Part shown: positions 1-7,410 of the stretch, piece after piece
Numbering within the stretch: position 1 is the first letter of the stretch
Layout: every line of letters begins with the position of its first letter
Assembly (NCBI GenBank): GCA_947624865.1
Contig: CANQMH010000004.1
Location: 1-50,429, forward strand
DNA length: 50,429 bases
Direction of reading: 5' to 3'
Source of the DNA: an uncultured Clostridia bacterium
GTDB taxonomy: Bacteria; Bacillota; Clostridia; Oscillospirales; Acutalibacteraceae
Notes under the pieces: model-generated
Databases searched by the model: none
What the model was told of the DNA's origin: nothing
The model's input: the letters and a program-made list of their open reading frames with translations, nothing else
Made by a program: the position numbers and the translations under genes

Positions 1-2
1 CG

Positions 3-104
3 GAAAATTATATCCGGCTGGGGCAGGACCTTGAGGAATATAACATTGAAATGAATCCTGATTCTGAAACAAAAAAGCATAGGCTTTGGTACCGAATATC
101 TTGA
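3..104 (+). CDS. C-terminal fragment of an unidentified protein (cut by window edge)
   Basis: An open frame runs from the window edge to a TGA at 102-104 and gives a 33-residue, charged, hydrophilic tail ending in RLWYRIS. The rest of the protein lies outside the window, so no function can be given. The next small gene begins 5 nt after this stop, which would fit a coupled pair. The DNA is AT-rich and lies on the element side of the tRNA-fragment junction at 1661-1686, so it is probably cargo of an integrated element. It may also be degraded sequence. Confidence 0.35.
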   Translation, partial: ENYIRLGQDLEEYNIEMNPDSETKKHRLWYRIS

Positions 105-108
105 CAAT

Positions 109-378
109 ATGTTGTCGCAAGATGAAAATTGGAACAAAGTACAAAAGCAAATTGAAGATACAGAAGCAAAATTACAGAGATACGAGCGTGAGTTAAAACA
201 AGTAAAATCCGCTGAATCGAATGTCACCGGCAAAGATACTGCCGAATATGCTGAAAAGAAGAAAAAATTAGAGGTTTTGTCAGGAAAACTCAACGTTTAT
301 AAGGCAAAACTGAGAGAAACTGAAAACGAAGAAAAATCCAATAAAAAAGAGCTTAAATCTACTGTTAATGTAACGTAA
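109..378 (+). CDS. Small predicted coiled-coil protein, unknown function
   Basis: 89 codons from ATG to TAA. The product is almost entirely charged (Lys/Glu rich) with heptad-like spacing of Leu/Val/Tyr, which suggests one long helix or coiled coil with a break near the NVTGKD segment around residue 40. There are no cysteines, no membrane segment and no recognisable motif. No ribosome binding site is visible upstream, and the reading frame stays open upstream to about position 55, so the true start could be earlier or the gene may be a remnant. A second open frame continues just past its stop (372-575) as if a frameshift had split a longer protein. Confidence 0.35.
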   Translation: MLSQDENWNKVQKQIEDTEAKLQRYERELKQVKSAESNVTGKDTAEYAEKKKKLEVLSGKLNVYKAKLRETENEEKSNKKELKSTVNVT

Positions 379-575
379 CTCAATCGGGCAATGGAACACT
401 GACAAATGTTTCAACAAGCGGTGCGGATGTTAGATATGCATGCCATATATGGTACGCCTTTTATCTATACCATTTTAGAGACTTTTCTTTTGCAAAAAGA
501 CCAATTGTTGTCGAAACAGACAAAATATATGATGATATTTGTTGCATAATGGAGAAAATTAGTGATACATATTAA
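372..575 (+). pseudogene. Open-frame remnant without start codon
   Basis: A frame of 67 codons, open from 369 to the TAA at 573-575, reads NVTQSGNGTLTN and then a Tyr/Phe/His-rich stretch. It has no plausible start codon or ribosome binding site near its beginning. It starts where the preceding coiled-coil frame ends, and both frames encode 'NVT' there, so either a frameshift or a chance overlap links them. I read it as decayed coding DNA within the accessory region. Its family is not recognised. Confidence 0.3.
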
Positions 576-723
576 CAATAATAAAAAACTGTGATAAAAT
601 TTTACAGTATTTCGGTTGGATGAATTTGTGAAATTACAATATATTACGATAAACTATGGAATATGCGTAATGGGACTGTATTTGTTCTACAATATACTAA
701 TTATACAATAGGGAATGAGATTA

Positions 724-1458
724 ATGAATATTGACTTGGCAAGTGCTATAATTTCTGCGATTACTTCTTTTTTAGTGGTTATTATATCGCATGTTTTAAT
801 CAGACAAAATGAAAGAAAGCAAGTATTAGAAAAAGATAGAGATAATTATATAAACCCAATAAGATTTATGTTATCAGAAAATTATTATCGAATGAAAGAA
901 ATTTTAAACCATATAGAAAAAAATGGTAAAGACGAAAGAATTTTATTTATTGATGAAGCTGAAGAGGTTATTGATAAAGATGAAAGTTGGTATGTTGAAT
1001 GTGGGTGTTTTTTAATTTCGTCATGCTATTTTACGGCATGTTTAATGGCATATATTGAAAATCTCCGCAGGGATATACCGTTTTTAAAAATTTCACGGAG
1101 ACAAGATGCTAAATTAATAGGTCTGATAAATAAGATAGTAGTTGATTTTAGTAAAAATTTAAATATATTTTATGTTATTCAAATGAACATAGTAAAGGAT
1201 TGCTATATTGACCAAAATAATAGAATTATAACATATAGAGAATTTTGCAGATTAATACAAAACAAAGAAAATTTTATTTGGTATAAATCATTGATTAATT
1301 ATTATTTAAGAATAGGAAGAGGAGAATGCAATACAGTGCCATATTTAATGGAACATATGAGAGAATTAGCGAAATATCTTGATAATATTGTATCGGGTGG
1401 AGATTCGATTAAACAAAAACTATTAGCAGAGAAGGAAAGTCGCCAAAAGGTTGTATAA
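724..1458 (+). CDS. Membrane-anchored protein of unknown function
   Basis: 244 residues. An upstream ATG at 715 sits directly on the AGGGA motif at 710-714, so the ATG at 724, nine bases past it, is the better start. Residues 5-25 form one hydrophobic segment (IISAITSFLVVIISHVL). After it comes a positively charged stretch (RQNERKQVLEKDRDNY) and a helical, soluble remainder facing the cytoplasm. The plan (N-terminal anchor, charged linker, then an all-helical domain with Cys and Trp clusters) is seen in many accessory membrane proteins of unknown function, and I cannot place it in a named family. Codon use is markedly AT-rich (many AAA, ATA, TTA) compared with genes after 2.5 kb, consistent with foreign origin. 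It lies next to the tRNA-fragment junction and is probably element cargo. Confidence 0.6.
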   Translation: MNIDLASAIISAITSFLVVIISHVLIRQNERKQVLEKDRDNYINPIRFMLSENYYRMKEILNHIEKNGKDERILFIDEAEEVIDKDESWYVECGCFLISSCYFTACLMAYIENLRRDIPFLKISRRQDAKLIGLINKIVVDFSKNLNIFYVIQMNIVKDCYIDQNNRIITYREFCRLIQNKENFIWYKSLINYYLRIGRGECNTVPYLMEHMRELAKYLDNIVSGGDSIKQKLLAEKESRQKVV

Positions 1459-1479
1459 TAATTAATTCATCTGATATAT

Positions 1480-1503
1480 GGTAAAATTTATAAAAATTTT
1501 ACC
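1480..1503 (+). terminator. Weak hairpin after the membrane-protein gene
   Basis: GGTAAAATT (1480-1488) pairs perfectly with AATTTTACC (1495-1503) across a 6-nt loop, 21 nt after the preceding stop codon. The stem is AT-rich and followed only by TATCATATTTTG, so it may terminate weakly or not at all. Confidence 0.35.
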
Positions 1504-1527
1504 TATCATATTTTGATATATGAACTC

Positions 1528-1563
1528 GTACATATCACATACTTTCGAGTATGTGATGTGTAC
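1528..1563. repeat. 16-bp perfect hairpin with TTCG loop
   Basis: Bases 1528-1543 pair with 1548-1563 over 16 positions with a single G-T wobble (1533/1558), closed by a TTCG tetraloop. No T-run follows on either strand, so it is not a classical terminator. It lies between the element's last gene and the tRNA-fragment junction. Possible roles include a small RNA, a recombinase or transfer-related structure, or an mRNA end stabiliser. Confidence 0.55.
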
Positions 1564-1660
1564 CAGAAAACAATAGGGATATTTTATTTTAGTTTTATAC
1601 TTATTAACACATAAATTACACAGTATAGGCCGTTTATGCGATAAAACCTAAATAAATATT

Positions 1661-1686
1661 GAGTTCGAATCTCGCCGTCTCCGCCA
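1661..1686 (+). other. tRNA 3'-end fragment (probable tRNA-Ser), att-site scar
   Basis: The 26 bases hold a T-loop (TTCGAAT), the 3' T-stem strand CTCGC, an acceptor 3' strand CGTCTCC, discriminator G and an encoded CCA. The 5' T-stem strand should read GCGAG but reads TTGAG, and nothing upstream supplies the matching GGAGACG acceptor strand or a D- and anticodon arm, so this is only a fragment. G73 with a GGAGACG-type acceptor fits tRNA-Ser and argues against tmRNA, which carries A73. Displaced 3' ends like this arise when an integrase uses the tRNA end as attachment core. The element would lie to the left, with the restored tRNA gene beyond the window. Confidence 0.65.
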
Positions 1687-1708
1687 AACGCGCTTTGTCC
1701 GCACAAAA

Positions 1709-1745
1709 TAAAATCCGCAAGAAAACTCTTGCGGATTTTATTTTT
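1709..1745 (+). terminator. Strong Rho-independent terminator of the former tRNA gene
   Basis: A perfect 14-bp stem (TAAAATCCGCAAGA at 1709-1722 against 1727-1740) with an AAAC loop is followed by five further Ts. It begins 22 nt after the tRNA-fragment CCA, where a tRNA terminator is expected. It ends immediately before the ribosome binding site of the lipoprotein gene. Confidence 0.85.
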
Positions 1746-1757
1746 AAGGAGGAAATG

Positions 1758-2273
1758 ATGAAAACGAAAATTTATTTGCTGTTTATTGTCATATCTTTGT
1801 TATCCTTTCTTTGTGGATGTTCTCAACAACAAATATATACGATGACTGAGAAAACTGTCGACGAATTTGTTACTGAAAACAGCGTCAAAGATAAGATGAT
1901 CGTTCAATACACTTCAAGATATTCTGATGAGGGTATAGAATTTACACATAGTCAGGCAATAGAATTGTATTCTATTTTAAATATATCTTCATGTAAGGAA
2001 ATAATAATTAATAAAGATTTTGATTATGAGAACTTAAAATGGAATTATTTTAATCTTTGGTTTTATACTGATCAAGCAACCTTTAAAGACACAGTTGGAA
2101 TGTTTGCAATTTATGAAAATGATATAATTTGTTACAGTTTATCCCCATATACTTCATTTACCCAATATGTCAAGTCACCAAACGGAACATATGATGCTAT
2201 TTTAAATAAGGTTAATGATATACAGAGTCAAGCAAGTACAAGTAAGATTAAAATAGTATGTAATAAAGATTAA
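1758..2273 (+). CDS. Predicted small lipoprotein, unknown function
   Basis: 171 residues. Residues 1-18 are a signal sequence ending in a lipobox (FLCGC-S), so the mature protein should be lipidated at Cys18 and held on the outer face of the membrane. The rest is soluble, rich in Tyr, Asn and Ile, and matches no family I recognise. A longer frame runs back into the tRNA fragment but is spurious. An AAGGAGG at 1746-1752 sits 5 nt before the ATG at 1758 (an ATG at 1755 is too close). No promoter is visible between the tRNA terminator and this gene, so transcription must come through the terminator or from the TATA-rich stretch upstream. It is probably the first resident chromosomal gene after the integration junction. 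Confidence 0.7.
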   Translation: MKTKIYLLFIVISLLSFLCGCSQQQIYTMTEKTVDEFVTENSVKDKMIVQYTSRYSDEGIEFTHSQAIELYSILNISSCKEIIINKDFDYENLKWNYFNLWFYTDQATFKDTVGMFAIYENDIICYSLSPYTSFTQYVKSPNGTYDAILNKVNDIQSQASTSKIKIVCNKD

Positions 2274-2439
2274 AAAATCATTAATAAATATTTTATTTAA
2301 CAAATTGAATTTTCGTGAATTTTTCTTTATCTGCATTTAATGATTATTGTATATTATTATTCTCAATTACAAATTGTTTCATAATATAAGATTTTTATTT
2401 CACGTTTCCAATTTTCATAGCTTTGTTATCCTTTGCGGG

Positions 2440-2468
2440 TTGACAATAATAGGAAATAAATGTATAAT
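2440..2468 (+). promoter_or_regulatory. Consensus sigma-A promoter of the sugar-transfer operon
   Basis: TTGACA (2440-2445), a 17-bp spacer and TATAAT (2463-2468): both hexamers are perfect. It lies 69 nt before the wecE-like start codon. The rest of the 2274-2494 gap is AT-rich with nothing else recognised. Confidence 0.85.
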
Positions 2469-2536
2469 AAATAATTGTAGTAAATGGTCTTATAATGGCT
2501 GTAGCACACAAAAATAATAACGAAAAGAGGCTAATT

Positions 2537-3670
2537 ATGATTCCTTTTAATGTTCCTCCATTTATTGGTTCGGAGTTGGATTACATACGTAAATCCATTC
2601 AAAATCATAAAATTTGCGGCGATGGTGAATATTCAAAAAAATGTCATATATTGCTCGAAGAAAAAACAAATTGCCAAAAAGTTTTACTTACCACATCATG
2701 TACACACGCTTTGGAGCTTGCTGCATTACTTGCGGATATAAAACCCGGCGATGAAGTAATTATGCCCTCATATACATTTGTATCTACTGCTGATGCTTTT
2801 GTGCTAAGAGGTGCAACTATCGTATTTGTTGATATCAGACCGGATACAATGAATATAGATGAAAAATTAATAGAACAGGCTATTACTCCAAAAACAAAAG
2901 CGATTGTTCCTGTGCATTATGCAGGCGTTGCATGTGAAATGGATACTATCTGCGATATAGCCCACAGACATAATCTTGTTGTTGTGGAAGATGCTGCTCA
3001 GGGAGTTATGGCATCATATAAAGGCAGACAGCTTGGTTCTATTGGAGATTATGGCTGCTATTCATTTCATGAAACCAAGAATTACAGTATGGGAGAGGGC
3101 GGCGCAATACTTATTAAATCTCCGCAATCAGCAGATCGTGCTGAAATAATCCGCGAAAAAGGTACAAACAGAAGCCGCTTTTTGAGGGGACAGATAGACA
3201 AATATACATGGGTTGATTTGGGTTCTTCATATTTGCCGAGCGATATGAACGCCGCTTATTTATATGCACAGCTTGAAAAAGCTGATAAAATTAATAACGC
3301 CAGATTAAAAATATGGAATCAATACAATGACGGTCTTTCGGATTTAGCTGAAAAGTCGCTTATTGACTTGCCTTACATTCCTGAGGAATGTACACATAAC
3401 GCGCATATGTATTATATTAAATGCAAAGATATTGATGAACGTACAAAATTGATTTCATTTTTAAAGGAAAAAGATATTCTTACAGTATTCCACTATATTC
3501 CATTACATTCTTCACCTGCCGGAAAGAAATTCGGACGTTTTTCAGGTGAAGACCGTTACACTACAAAAGAAAGCGAACGCTTGCTCAGACTTCCAATGTA
3601 CTATGGCTTAAAGACTGAAGAAGTTGACTATATTATTGAACAAATACATACTTTCTATAAAGACAGATAA
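2537..3670 (+). CDS. wecE: dTDP-4-oxo-6-deoxy-D-glucose transaminase (WecE/RffA family)
   Basis: 377 residues, a PLP-dependent aminotransferase of the DegT/DnrJ/EryC1 class. It would convert dTDP-4-keto-6-deoxyglucose to dTDP-4-amino-4,6-dideoxygalactose (dTDP-Fuc4N). The protein closely follows E. coli WecE as I remember it, from the N-terminal MIPFN.PP through CGDGEY, PSYTFVST and VPVHYAGVACEMDT. The PLP lysine is Lys181 in SFHETKN, and EDAAQ (151-155) holds the cofactor-contacting Asp. The ATG at 2537 is chosen because GAGG (2527-2530) is correctly spaced and the family starts at MIPFN; an in-frame ATG at 2495 adds 14 unrelated residues. It is first in an operon with an acetyltransferase and lipid-linked-sugar genes. 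No rml genes for the dTDP-sugar precursor are in the window. Confidence 0.9.
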   Translation: MIPFNVPPFIGSELDYIRKSIQNHKICGDGEYSKKCHILLEEKTNCQKVLLTTSCTHALELAALLADIKPGDEVIMPSYTFVSTADAFVLRGATIVFVDIRPDTMNIDEKLIEQAITPKTKAIVPVHYAGVACEMDTICDIAHRHNLVVVEDAAQGVMASYKGRQLGSIGDYGCYSFHETKNYSMGEGGAILIKSPQSADRAEIIREKGTNRSRFLRGQIDKYTWVDLGSSYLPSDMNAAYLYAQLEKADKINNARLKIWNQYNDGLSDLAEKSLIDLPYIPEECTHNAHMYYIKCKDIDERTKLISFLKEKDILTVFHYIPLHSSPAGKKFGRFSGEDRYTTKESERLLRLPMYYGLKTEEVDYIIEQIHTFYKDR

Positions 3671-3692
3671 GATGAATCAGGAGGTCAGATAT

Positions 3693-4220
3693 ATGAGTGA
3701 TTTTGACGTTTCAATTCGTCCTATCACAGTAGAAGATACCGAAAAAATTGTTTTTTGGAGAAATACTTCGGATGTTCAGAATAATTTTATTTATCGCACG
3801 CCTTTTACAAATGAAGCTCATCTAAATTGGTTCAAGAATCGTGTTCAGACCGGAGAAGTTGCGCAATTTATGATTCATTCCGAAAAACTGGACCGTGATG
3901 TGGGTTCAGTATATTTGAGAGACATTGACTGCAAAAATCAAAAAGCTGAGTTCGGTATTTTTATAGGAGAAGCTGACGCCAGAGGACAGGGAATAGGTTC
4001 TAAGGCAACTCTGCTGACACTTCAGTACGGATTTGAAAAATTAAATCTTAACCGAATATTTTTGAGAGTTTTTGCACGAAATATCGGCGCTGTAAAGGCA
4101 TATAAAAAAGCCGGATTTATTCAGGAGGGTTTATTCCGTGAGGACGTTATTATAGACGGAGTAAAGGAAGATTTGATTTTTATGTCTGTTCTGAAGTCCG
4201 AATATATGGAAAACAAATAA
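3693..4220 (+). CDS. GNAT N-acetyltransferase, likely acting on the amino sugar
   Basis: 175 residues with a GNAT fold: an N-terminal RPIT.ED segment with WRN.S.V, an acetyl-CoA loop in the form ARGQGIG (about residues 99-105), and the C-terminal ARNIGAVKAYKKAGF..EG block. It resembles the RimJ/RimL and PseH-like transferases. Placed 22 nt after the WecE-like gene, it is a good candidate to acetylate dTDP-Fuc4N to dTDP-Fuc4NAc, the job WecD does in enterobacteria. That substrate is inferred from context only. A GGAGG at 3680-3684 sits 8 nt before the ATG at 3693; the longer frame from 3624 overlaps wecE and lacks a binding site. Confidence 0.8.
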   Translation: MSDFDVSIRPITVEDTEKIVFWRNTSDVQNNFIYRTPFTNEAHLNWFKNRVQTGEVAQFMIHSEKLDRDVGSVYLRDIDCKNQKAEFGIFIGEADARGQGIGSKATLLTLQYGFEKLNLNRIFLRVFARNIGAVKAYKKAGFIQEGLFREDVIIDGVKEDLIFMSVLKSEYMENK

Positions 4221-4222
4221 AA

Positions 4223-4248
4223 GAAGAGGAGGAATACCCATCCTCTTC
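4223..4248 (+). terminator. Possible attenuating hairpin within the operon
   Basis: GAAGAGGA (4223-4230) pairs with TCCTCTTC (4241-4248), just after the acetyltransferase stop and 48 nt before the GT2 gene. It is followed by ATATGCTTTTAATTTCT, a poor U-tract. It could reduce or process the transcript between the nucleotide-sugar genes and the membrane genes. Confidence 0.4.
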
Positions 4249-4295
4249 ATATGCTTTTAATTTCTAAAAGTGTATTGTGAGAATGGGGAGTAGAA

Positions 4296-5258
4296 ATGAT
4301 GAAAAAAAAGCTGTCGTTTATTATTCCCTGCTATGGCTCTGAAAAAACTATAGCAAATGTTGTAGATGAAATTAAAACTACCCTTCGCAATGAGGGTGCA
4401 GAATATGACTATGAAATCATTTTAGTAAATGACCATTCTCCCGATAAAGTTTATTCGGTTATATGTAAACTTGCCAAGGAAGATAATAAAATCAAAGGAA
4501 TTGACCTTGCACGTAATTTTGGTCAGCATGCTGCATTAATGGCAGGGTTTAATCACGTAACCGGCGATATAATTATTTGTCTTGACGACGATGGCCAGTC
4601 ACCGGCTAACCAGATGTTCAGGCTTATTAACCGACTTGATGATGACTGTGACGTTGTTTTCGCAAGCTATTCTCATAAAAAGCATTCTTTCTTCAGAAAC
4701 TTAGGCAGCAAGATAAATGATCATATGGCGCGTTCATTGCTTAATAAGCCTAAAAATTTACAAATTATGAGTTTTTTTGCCTGCAAGAGATACATTGCCG
4801 ATGAAGTGATGAGATATGATAAGCCATATCCCTATATGTCCGGCCTTTTGCTGAGATCTACCAAAAATATTGCAAATGTAGAGGTTGATCACCGAGAGAG
4901 AGAATCCGGCTCTTCCGGTTACAACTTTAAAAAGCTTTTTTCTCTTTGGGTTAACGGCTTCACGGCTTTTTCTGTGCGGCCTCTTAGAATAGCAACACTT
5001 TTGGGTGTTTTATGCGCTGGAGTTGGTTTTTTATACGGAATATATATTATAATTAATAAGTTTATTAATCCGCTGGCACCATTAGGTTACAGCTCTATGA
5101 TGGCTGTTTTCCTTTTTGTAGGCGGCATAATTATGCTTATGTTGGGTCTTATCGGAGAATATGTAGGCAGAATTTATATAAGTCTTAACAAAGCTCCTCA
5201 ATATGTTATTCGTCAGTCAGTTAACATAGAAAAAAACTCGGAGGACAGCAATGCTTAA
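4296..5258 (+). CDS. GT2 polyprenyl-phosphate glycosyltransferase (ArnC/GtrB/CsbB-like)
   Basis: 320 residues. The N-terminal GT-A domain (about 5-230) has the family-2 start SFIIPCYGSEKTI, VNDHSPD (45-50) and the metal-binding LDDDGQSP (96-103). Two C-terminal membrane helices (about 232-255 and 268-292) are followed by the EYVGRIY motif typical of dolichyl/undecaprenyl-phosphate transferases such as DPM1, ArnC, GtrB and CsbB. It should move a sugar from a nucleotide donor to undecaprenyl phosphate on the cytoplasmic face; with the two genes before it, the sugar may be Fuc4N or Fuc4NAc (inference). GGGGAG at 4285-4290 supports ATG 4296 or ATG 4299. The 3' end overlaps the next gene by 8 nt. 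Confidence 0.88.
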   Translation: MMKKKLSFIIPCYGSEKTIANVVDEIKTTLRNEGAEYDYEIILVNDHSPDKVYSVICKLAKEDNKIKGIDLARNFGQHAALMAGFNHVTGDIIICLDDDGQSPANQMFRLINRLDDDCDVVFASYSHKKHSFFRNLGSKINDHMARSLLNKPKNLQIMSFFACKRYIADEVMRYDKPYPYMSGLLLRSTKNIANVEVDHRERESGSSGYNFKKLFSLWVNGFTAFSVRPLRIATLLGVLCAGVGFLYGIYIIINKFINPLAPLGYSSMMAVFLFVGGIIMLMLGLIGEYVGRIYISLNKAPQYVIRQSVNIEKNSEDSNA

Positions 5259-5610
5259 TTCTTCAAATAAAATTGCAGTAAAAGATATAATATTCCTGCA
5301 TATAATACTGCTTTTATATTCAGGCAGCAGCATTTGTTCAAAGCTTGCTGCTTCTCAGGAATTTTTGTCATTACCGTTCGTATTACTTTACGGATGTGTT
5401 GTTTTATGTCTGATGATTTTTGCAGTTCTCTGGCAGCAAATACTTAAAAAAATGCCGCTTACGGTTGCATATGCAAATAAATCAGTAGTAATTATATGGG
5501 GTATGATTGCAGGTTCTTTGTTTTTTCAGGAAAAAATAACGTGGCCGATTATTTTAGGTTCAGTAATTATAGTTATTGGAGTTTATTTGGTGGTACGAGA
5601 AGATGGATAA
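5251..5610 (+). CDS. SMR/EmrE-like small membrane protein, putative flippase subunit 1
   Basis: 119 residues, four predicted membrane helices (about 11-30, 41-60, 70-92 and 97-115). The end reads SLFFQEKITWPIILGSVIIVIGVYLV, a typical EmrE/DMT half-transporter tail. GGAGG lies 7 nt before the ATG, and the gene overlaps the GT2 stop and the next gene start. Paired SMR proteins next to an ArnC-type transferase are the arrangement of ArnE/ArnF, which flip undecaprenyl-phosphate-aminoarabinose. By analogy this pair should flip the lipid-linked sugar made upstream. Direct evidence for the substrate is absent. Confidence 0.8.
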   Translation: MLNSSNKIAVKDIIFLHIILLLYSGSSICSKLAASQEFLSLPFVLLYGCVVLCLMIFAVLWQQILKKMPLTVAYANKSVVIIWGMIAGSLFFQEKITWPIILGSVIIVIGVYLVVREDG

Positions 5611-5965
5611 AAGCGGAATATTTATGATAATTTTTATATGTTCGGTTTTAATATCATCTATTTCTCAGGTTTTATTAAAAAAGAGCGCAAATAAAAGCTA
5701 TTCAAGCGTGCTGAAAGAGTATTTTAATCTGCGTGTTATAATAGCATACGGTATGTTTTTTCTTTCAACGCTGATAACCGTTTTTGCATATAAGAATGTT
5801 TCGCTGTCACTCGGTCCTGTGTTGGAGTCTGCCGGATATATTTTTGTTGCAGTGCTGAGTTATCTGTTCTTAAAGGAAAAACTCAAAAAAAGGCAAATTA
5901 TCGGCATGGGGTTAATATTAATTGGGATTGCAGTCGTTTCAATAGGAGGTGCATATGTTGCTTAG
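5603..5965 (+). CDS. SMR/EmrE-like small membrane protein, putative flippase subunit 2
   Basis: 120 residues from the ATG at 5603, which overlaps the previous stop by 8 nt; a nine-codon upstream extension from a non-ATG start is less likely. Four membrane helices are predicted, with SISQVLLKKSA in the first helix, LGPVLESAGYIFVAVLSYLFLKEKL in the third, and a conserved-looking GMGLILIGIAVV in the fourth. Sequence divergence from its neighbour suggests a heterodimer, as with ArnE/ArnF. The gene overlaps the next start by 11 nt, so all four membrane genes are translationally coupled. Confidence 0.8.
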   Translation: MDKSGIFMIIFICSVLISSISQVLLKKSANKSYSSVLKEYFNLRVIIAYGMFFLSTLITVFAYKNVSLSLGPVLESAGYIFVAVLSYLFLKEKLKKRQIIGMGLILIGIAVVSIGGAYVA

Positions 5966-7385
5966 TAAAGAAGGTTTTTTAAGAAAATATCACTCTTCAA
6001 AAGTTTATCTGTCCGAATGGATACTTGCTGCAATTATTTTCCTTGTTGTTTTATTTTCTTTTGTTTTCGTAGATACAAGAAGTCTTACTATATGGAGCAC
6101 AAATCTTTGGGATGTTATCTGGGAAGGACGTCCGTTCGATTTTTACTTATACACTTCGCAAAATATACACGGCGCACCTCATGAATTAATGGGAAGCGAT
6201 ATAATCAGTATTCTTCCGCTTTCAATATGGAACATTCCCATCTGGATTGCTCAGCGCTTTTTCGGTAAGGAGATTTCAGGAAATTATATACTCCTGAGTT
6301 GGTCAAAGCTCGGTTTAATACTTTGCTTGGCTACAATGTCATATGTTGCCTACAGAATTGCAAAAAAGCTTACTGATAATAAAGATTGCTCAGTATGGAC
6401 AGCTATTCTTACATTTTCAAATGCTTCATGTGTAGCAGGGGTAGGCTTTGCCGGACAGAACGATATATTTTTCGTATTTTTAAGCTTGTTGTCGGTTAAT
6501 GCACTTATTAATAAAAAGACAGCATGGTTTATTATATATGCCGCTCTTTCTATATCAATTAAGCCGTTTTTCCTTTTTGCATATATCCCTCTTGTTCTGT
6601 TTACAGATAAAAATATTTTCAGAATATTTGCAAAAATTGTCGGTGCTGCTTCACTGTATGTTGGAAACAGAATTATTTTTTCTGCAATGCCAATGTATAA
6701 GGAATCCTTGGATAGCGGACCTACAACATCTGTTATCAAACATTTATTTTCACCCGGTATTGATGTTTCAAAGGGTTCGGCATCCTTATATATTATCGGA
6801 TTCTTAATAATATGCTTTATTGCTTATGTAGTAAAGGCTAAAGATGATGAGGAAAGATCAAAATTTCTTATTTATATTCCAACAGCAGTATACTTTATTC
6901 AGTGCTGTTTGTCATATACTGAATATTACCGAAGTCTGGTAATTATGCCTTTTGCGGCAATATTATTTGCAATGAATTTCAAAAAATTCCGCTTAAATCT
7001 CGCCTTGCTTGCAACCTACCAATTTTCTTTCTTGGCAATGCTTACCGTAAACAGTAAATATTTTTTGGCTCCAAGATTTATTAAACACTCCTTGTTTGAA
7101 ACTCTATTCAACGGAGGTGTAAGTCCTGAACTTGCGTATTCTAACTTGCCAAGCTATATGCTTAAATATGAGGATTCAGCTATGACTTATCTGAAACTTG
7201 CATTTGCGGCAGTGTATGTTGTTACGGCAATTCTGATTTTGGTACTCAATTATCCTCGCTTTAATAAGAAAATTGATTTAATTGAAAGCGGAGTATTTGC
7301 AAAATACGACCATGGACTTCTTATTCTGAACATTTTAATAATTGTTCCGTTTATTCTATTGTCTTTTAAATTGTATTTTGCTTAA
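5955..7385 (+). CDS. Polytopic GT-C-like glycosyltransferase
   Basis: 476 residues with about 10-12 hydrophobic segments across the whole length. Features like GT-C enzymes (mannosyltransferase/YfhO/ArnT type) are a first extracytoplasmic loop with acidic residues (DVIWEGRPFDFY) and a membrane-border GQNDIFFVFLSLL motif, comparable to the GQxD motif of PIG-M/GT87-like proteins. It would take the flipped undecaprenyl-phosphate sugar and transfer it to an acceptor outside the membrane, such as teichoic acid, another polymer or protein. GGAGG at 5945-5949 fixes the ATG at 5955; the GTG at 5949 is inside the binding site. It is the last gene of the operon before a strong terminator. The family assignment is tentative, the multi-pass topology is certain. 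Confidence 0.7.
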   Translation: MLLSKEGFLRKYHSSKVYLSEWILAAIIFLVVLFSFVFVDTRSLTIWSTNLWDVIWEGRPFDFYLYTSQNIHGAPHELMGSDIISILPLSIWNIPIWIAQRFFGKEISGNYILLSWSKLGLILCLATMSYVAYRIAKKLTDNKDCSVWTAILTFSNASCVAGVGFAGQNDIFFVFLSLLSVNALINKKTAWFIIYAALSISIKPFFLFAYIPLVLFTDKNIFRIFAKIVGAASLYVGNRIIFSAMPMYKESLDSGPTTSVIKHLFSPGIDVSKGSASLYIIGFLIICFIAYVVKAKDDEERSKFLIYIPTAVYFIQCCLSYTEYYRSLVIMPFAAILFAMNFKKFRLNLALLATYQFSFLAMLTVNSKYFLAPRFIKHSLFETLFNGGVSPELAYSNLPSYMLKYEDSAMTYLKLAFAAVYVVTAILILVLNYPRFNKKIDLIESGVFAKYDHGLLILNILIIVPFILLSFKLYFA

Positions 7386-7410
7386 ACTTATTGTTAATTT
7401 AATAAAACAT

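Noticed and set aside
1661-1686. tmRNA (ssrA) 3' end
   Set aside because: The TCTCCGCCA ending resembles tmRNA, but the discriminator base is G, whereas tmRNA is charged with alanine and carries A73. tRNA-Ser fits better.
1659-1757. N-terminal extension of the lipoprotein from a TTG at 1659
   Set aside because: It would translate the tRNA fragment and the terminator. The ATG at 1758 has a near-perfect ribosome binding site and begins a signal peptide.
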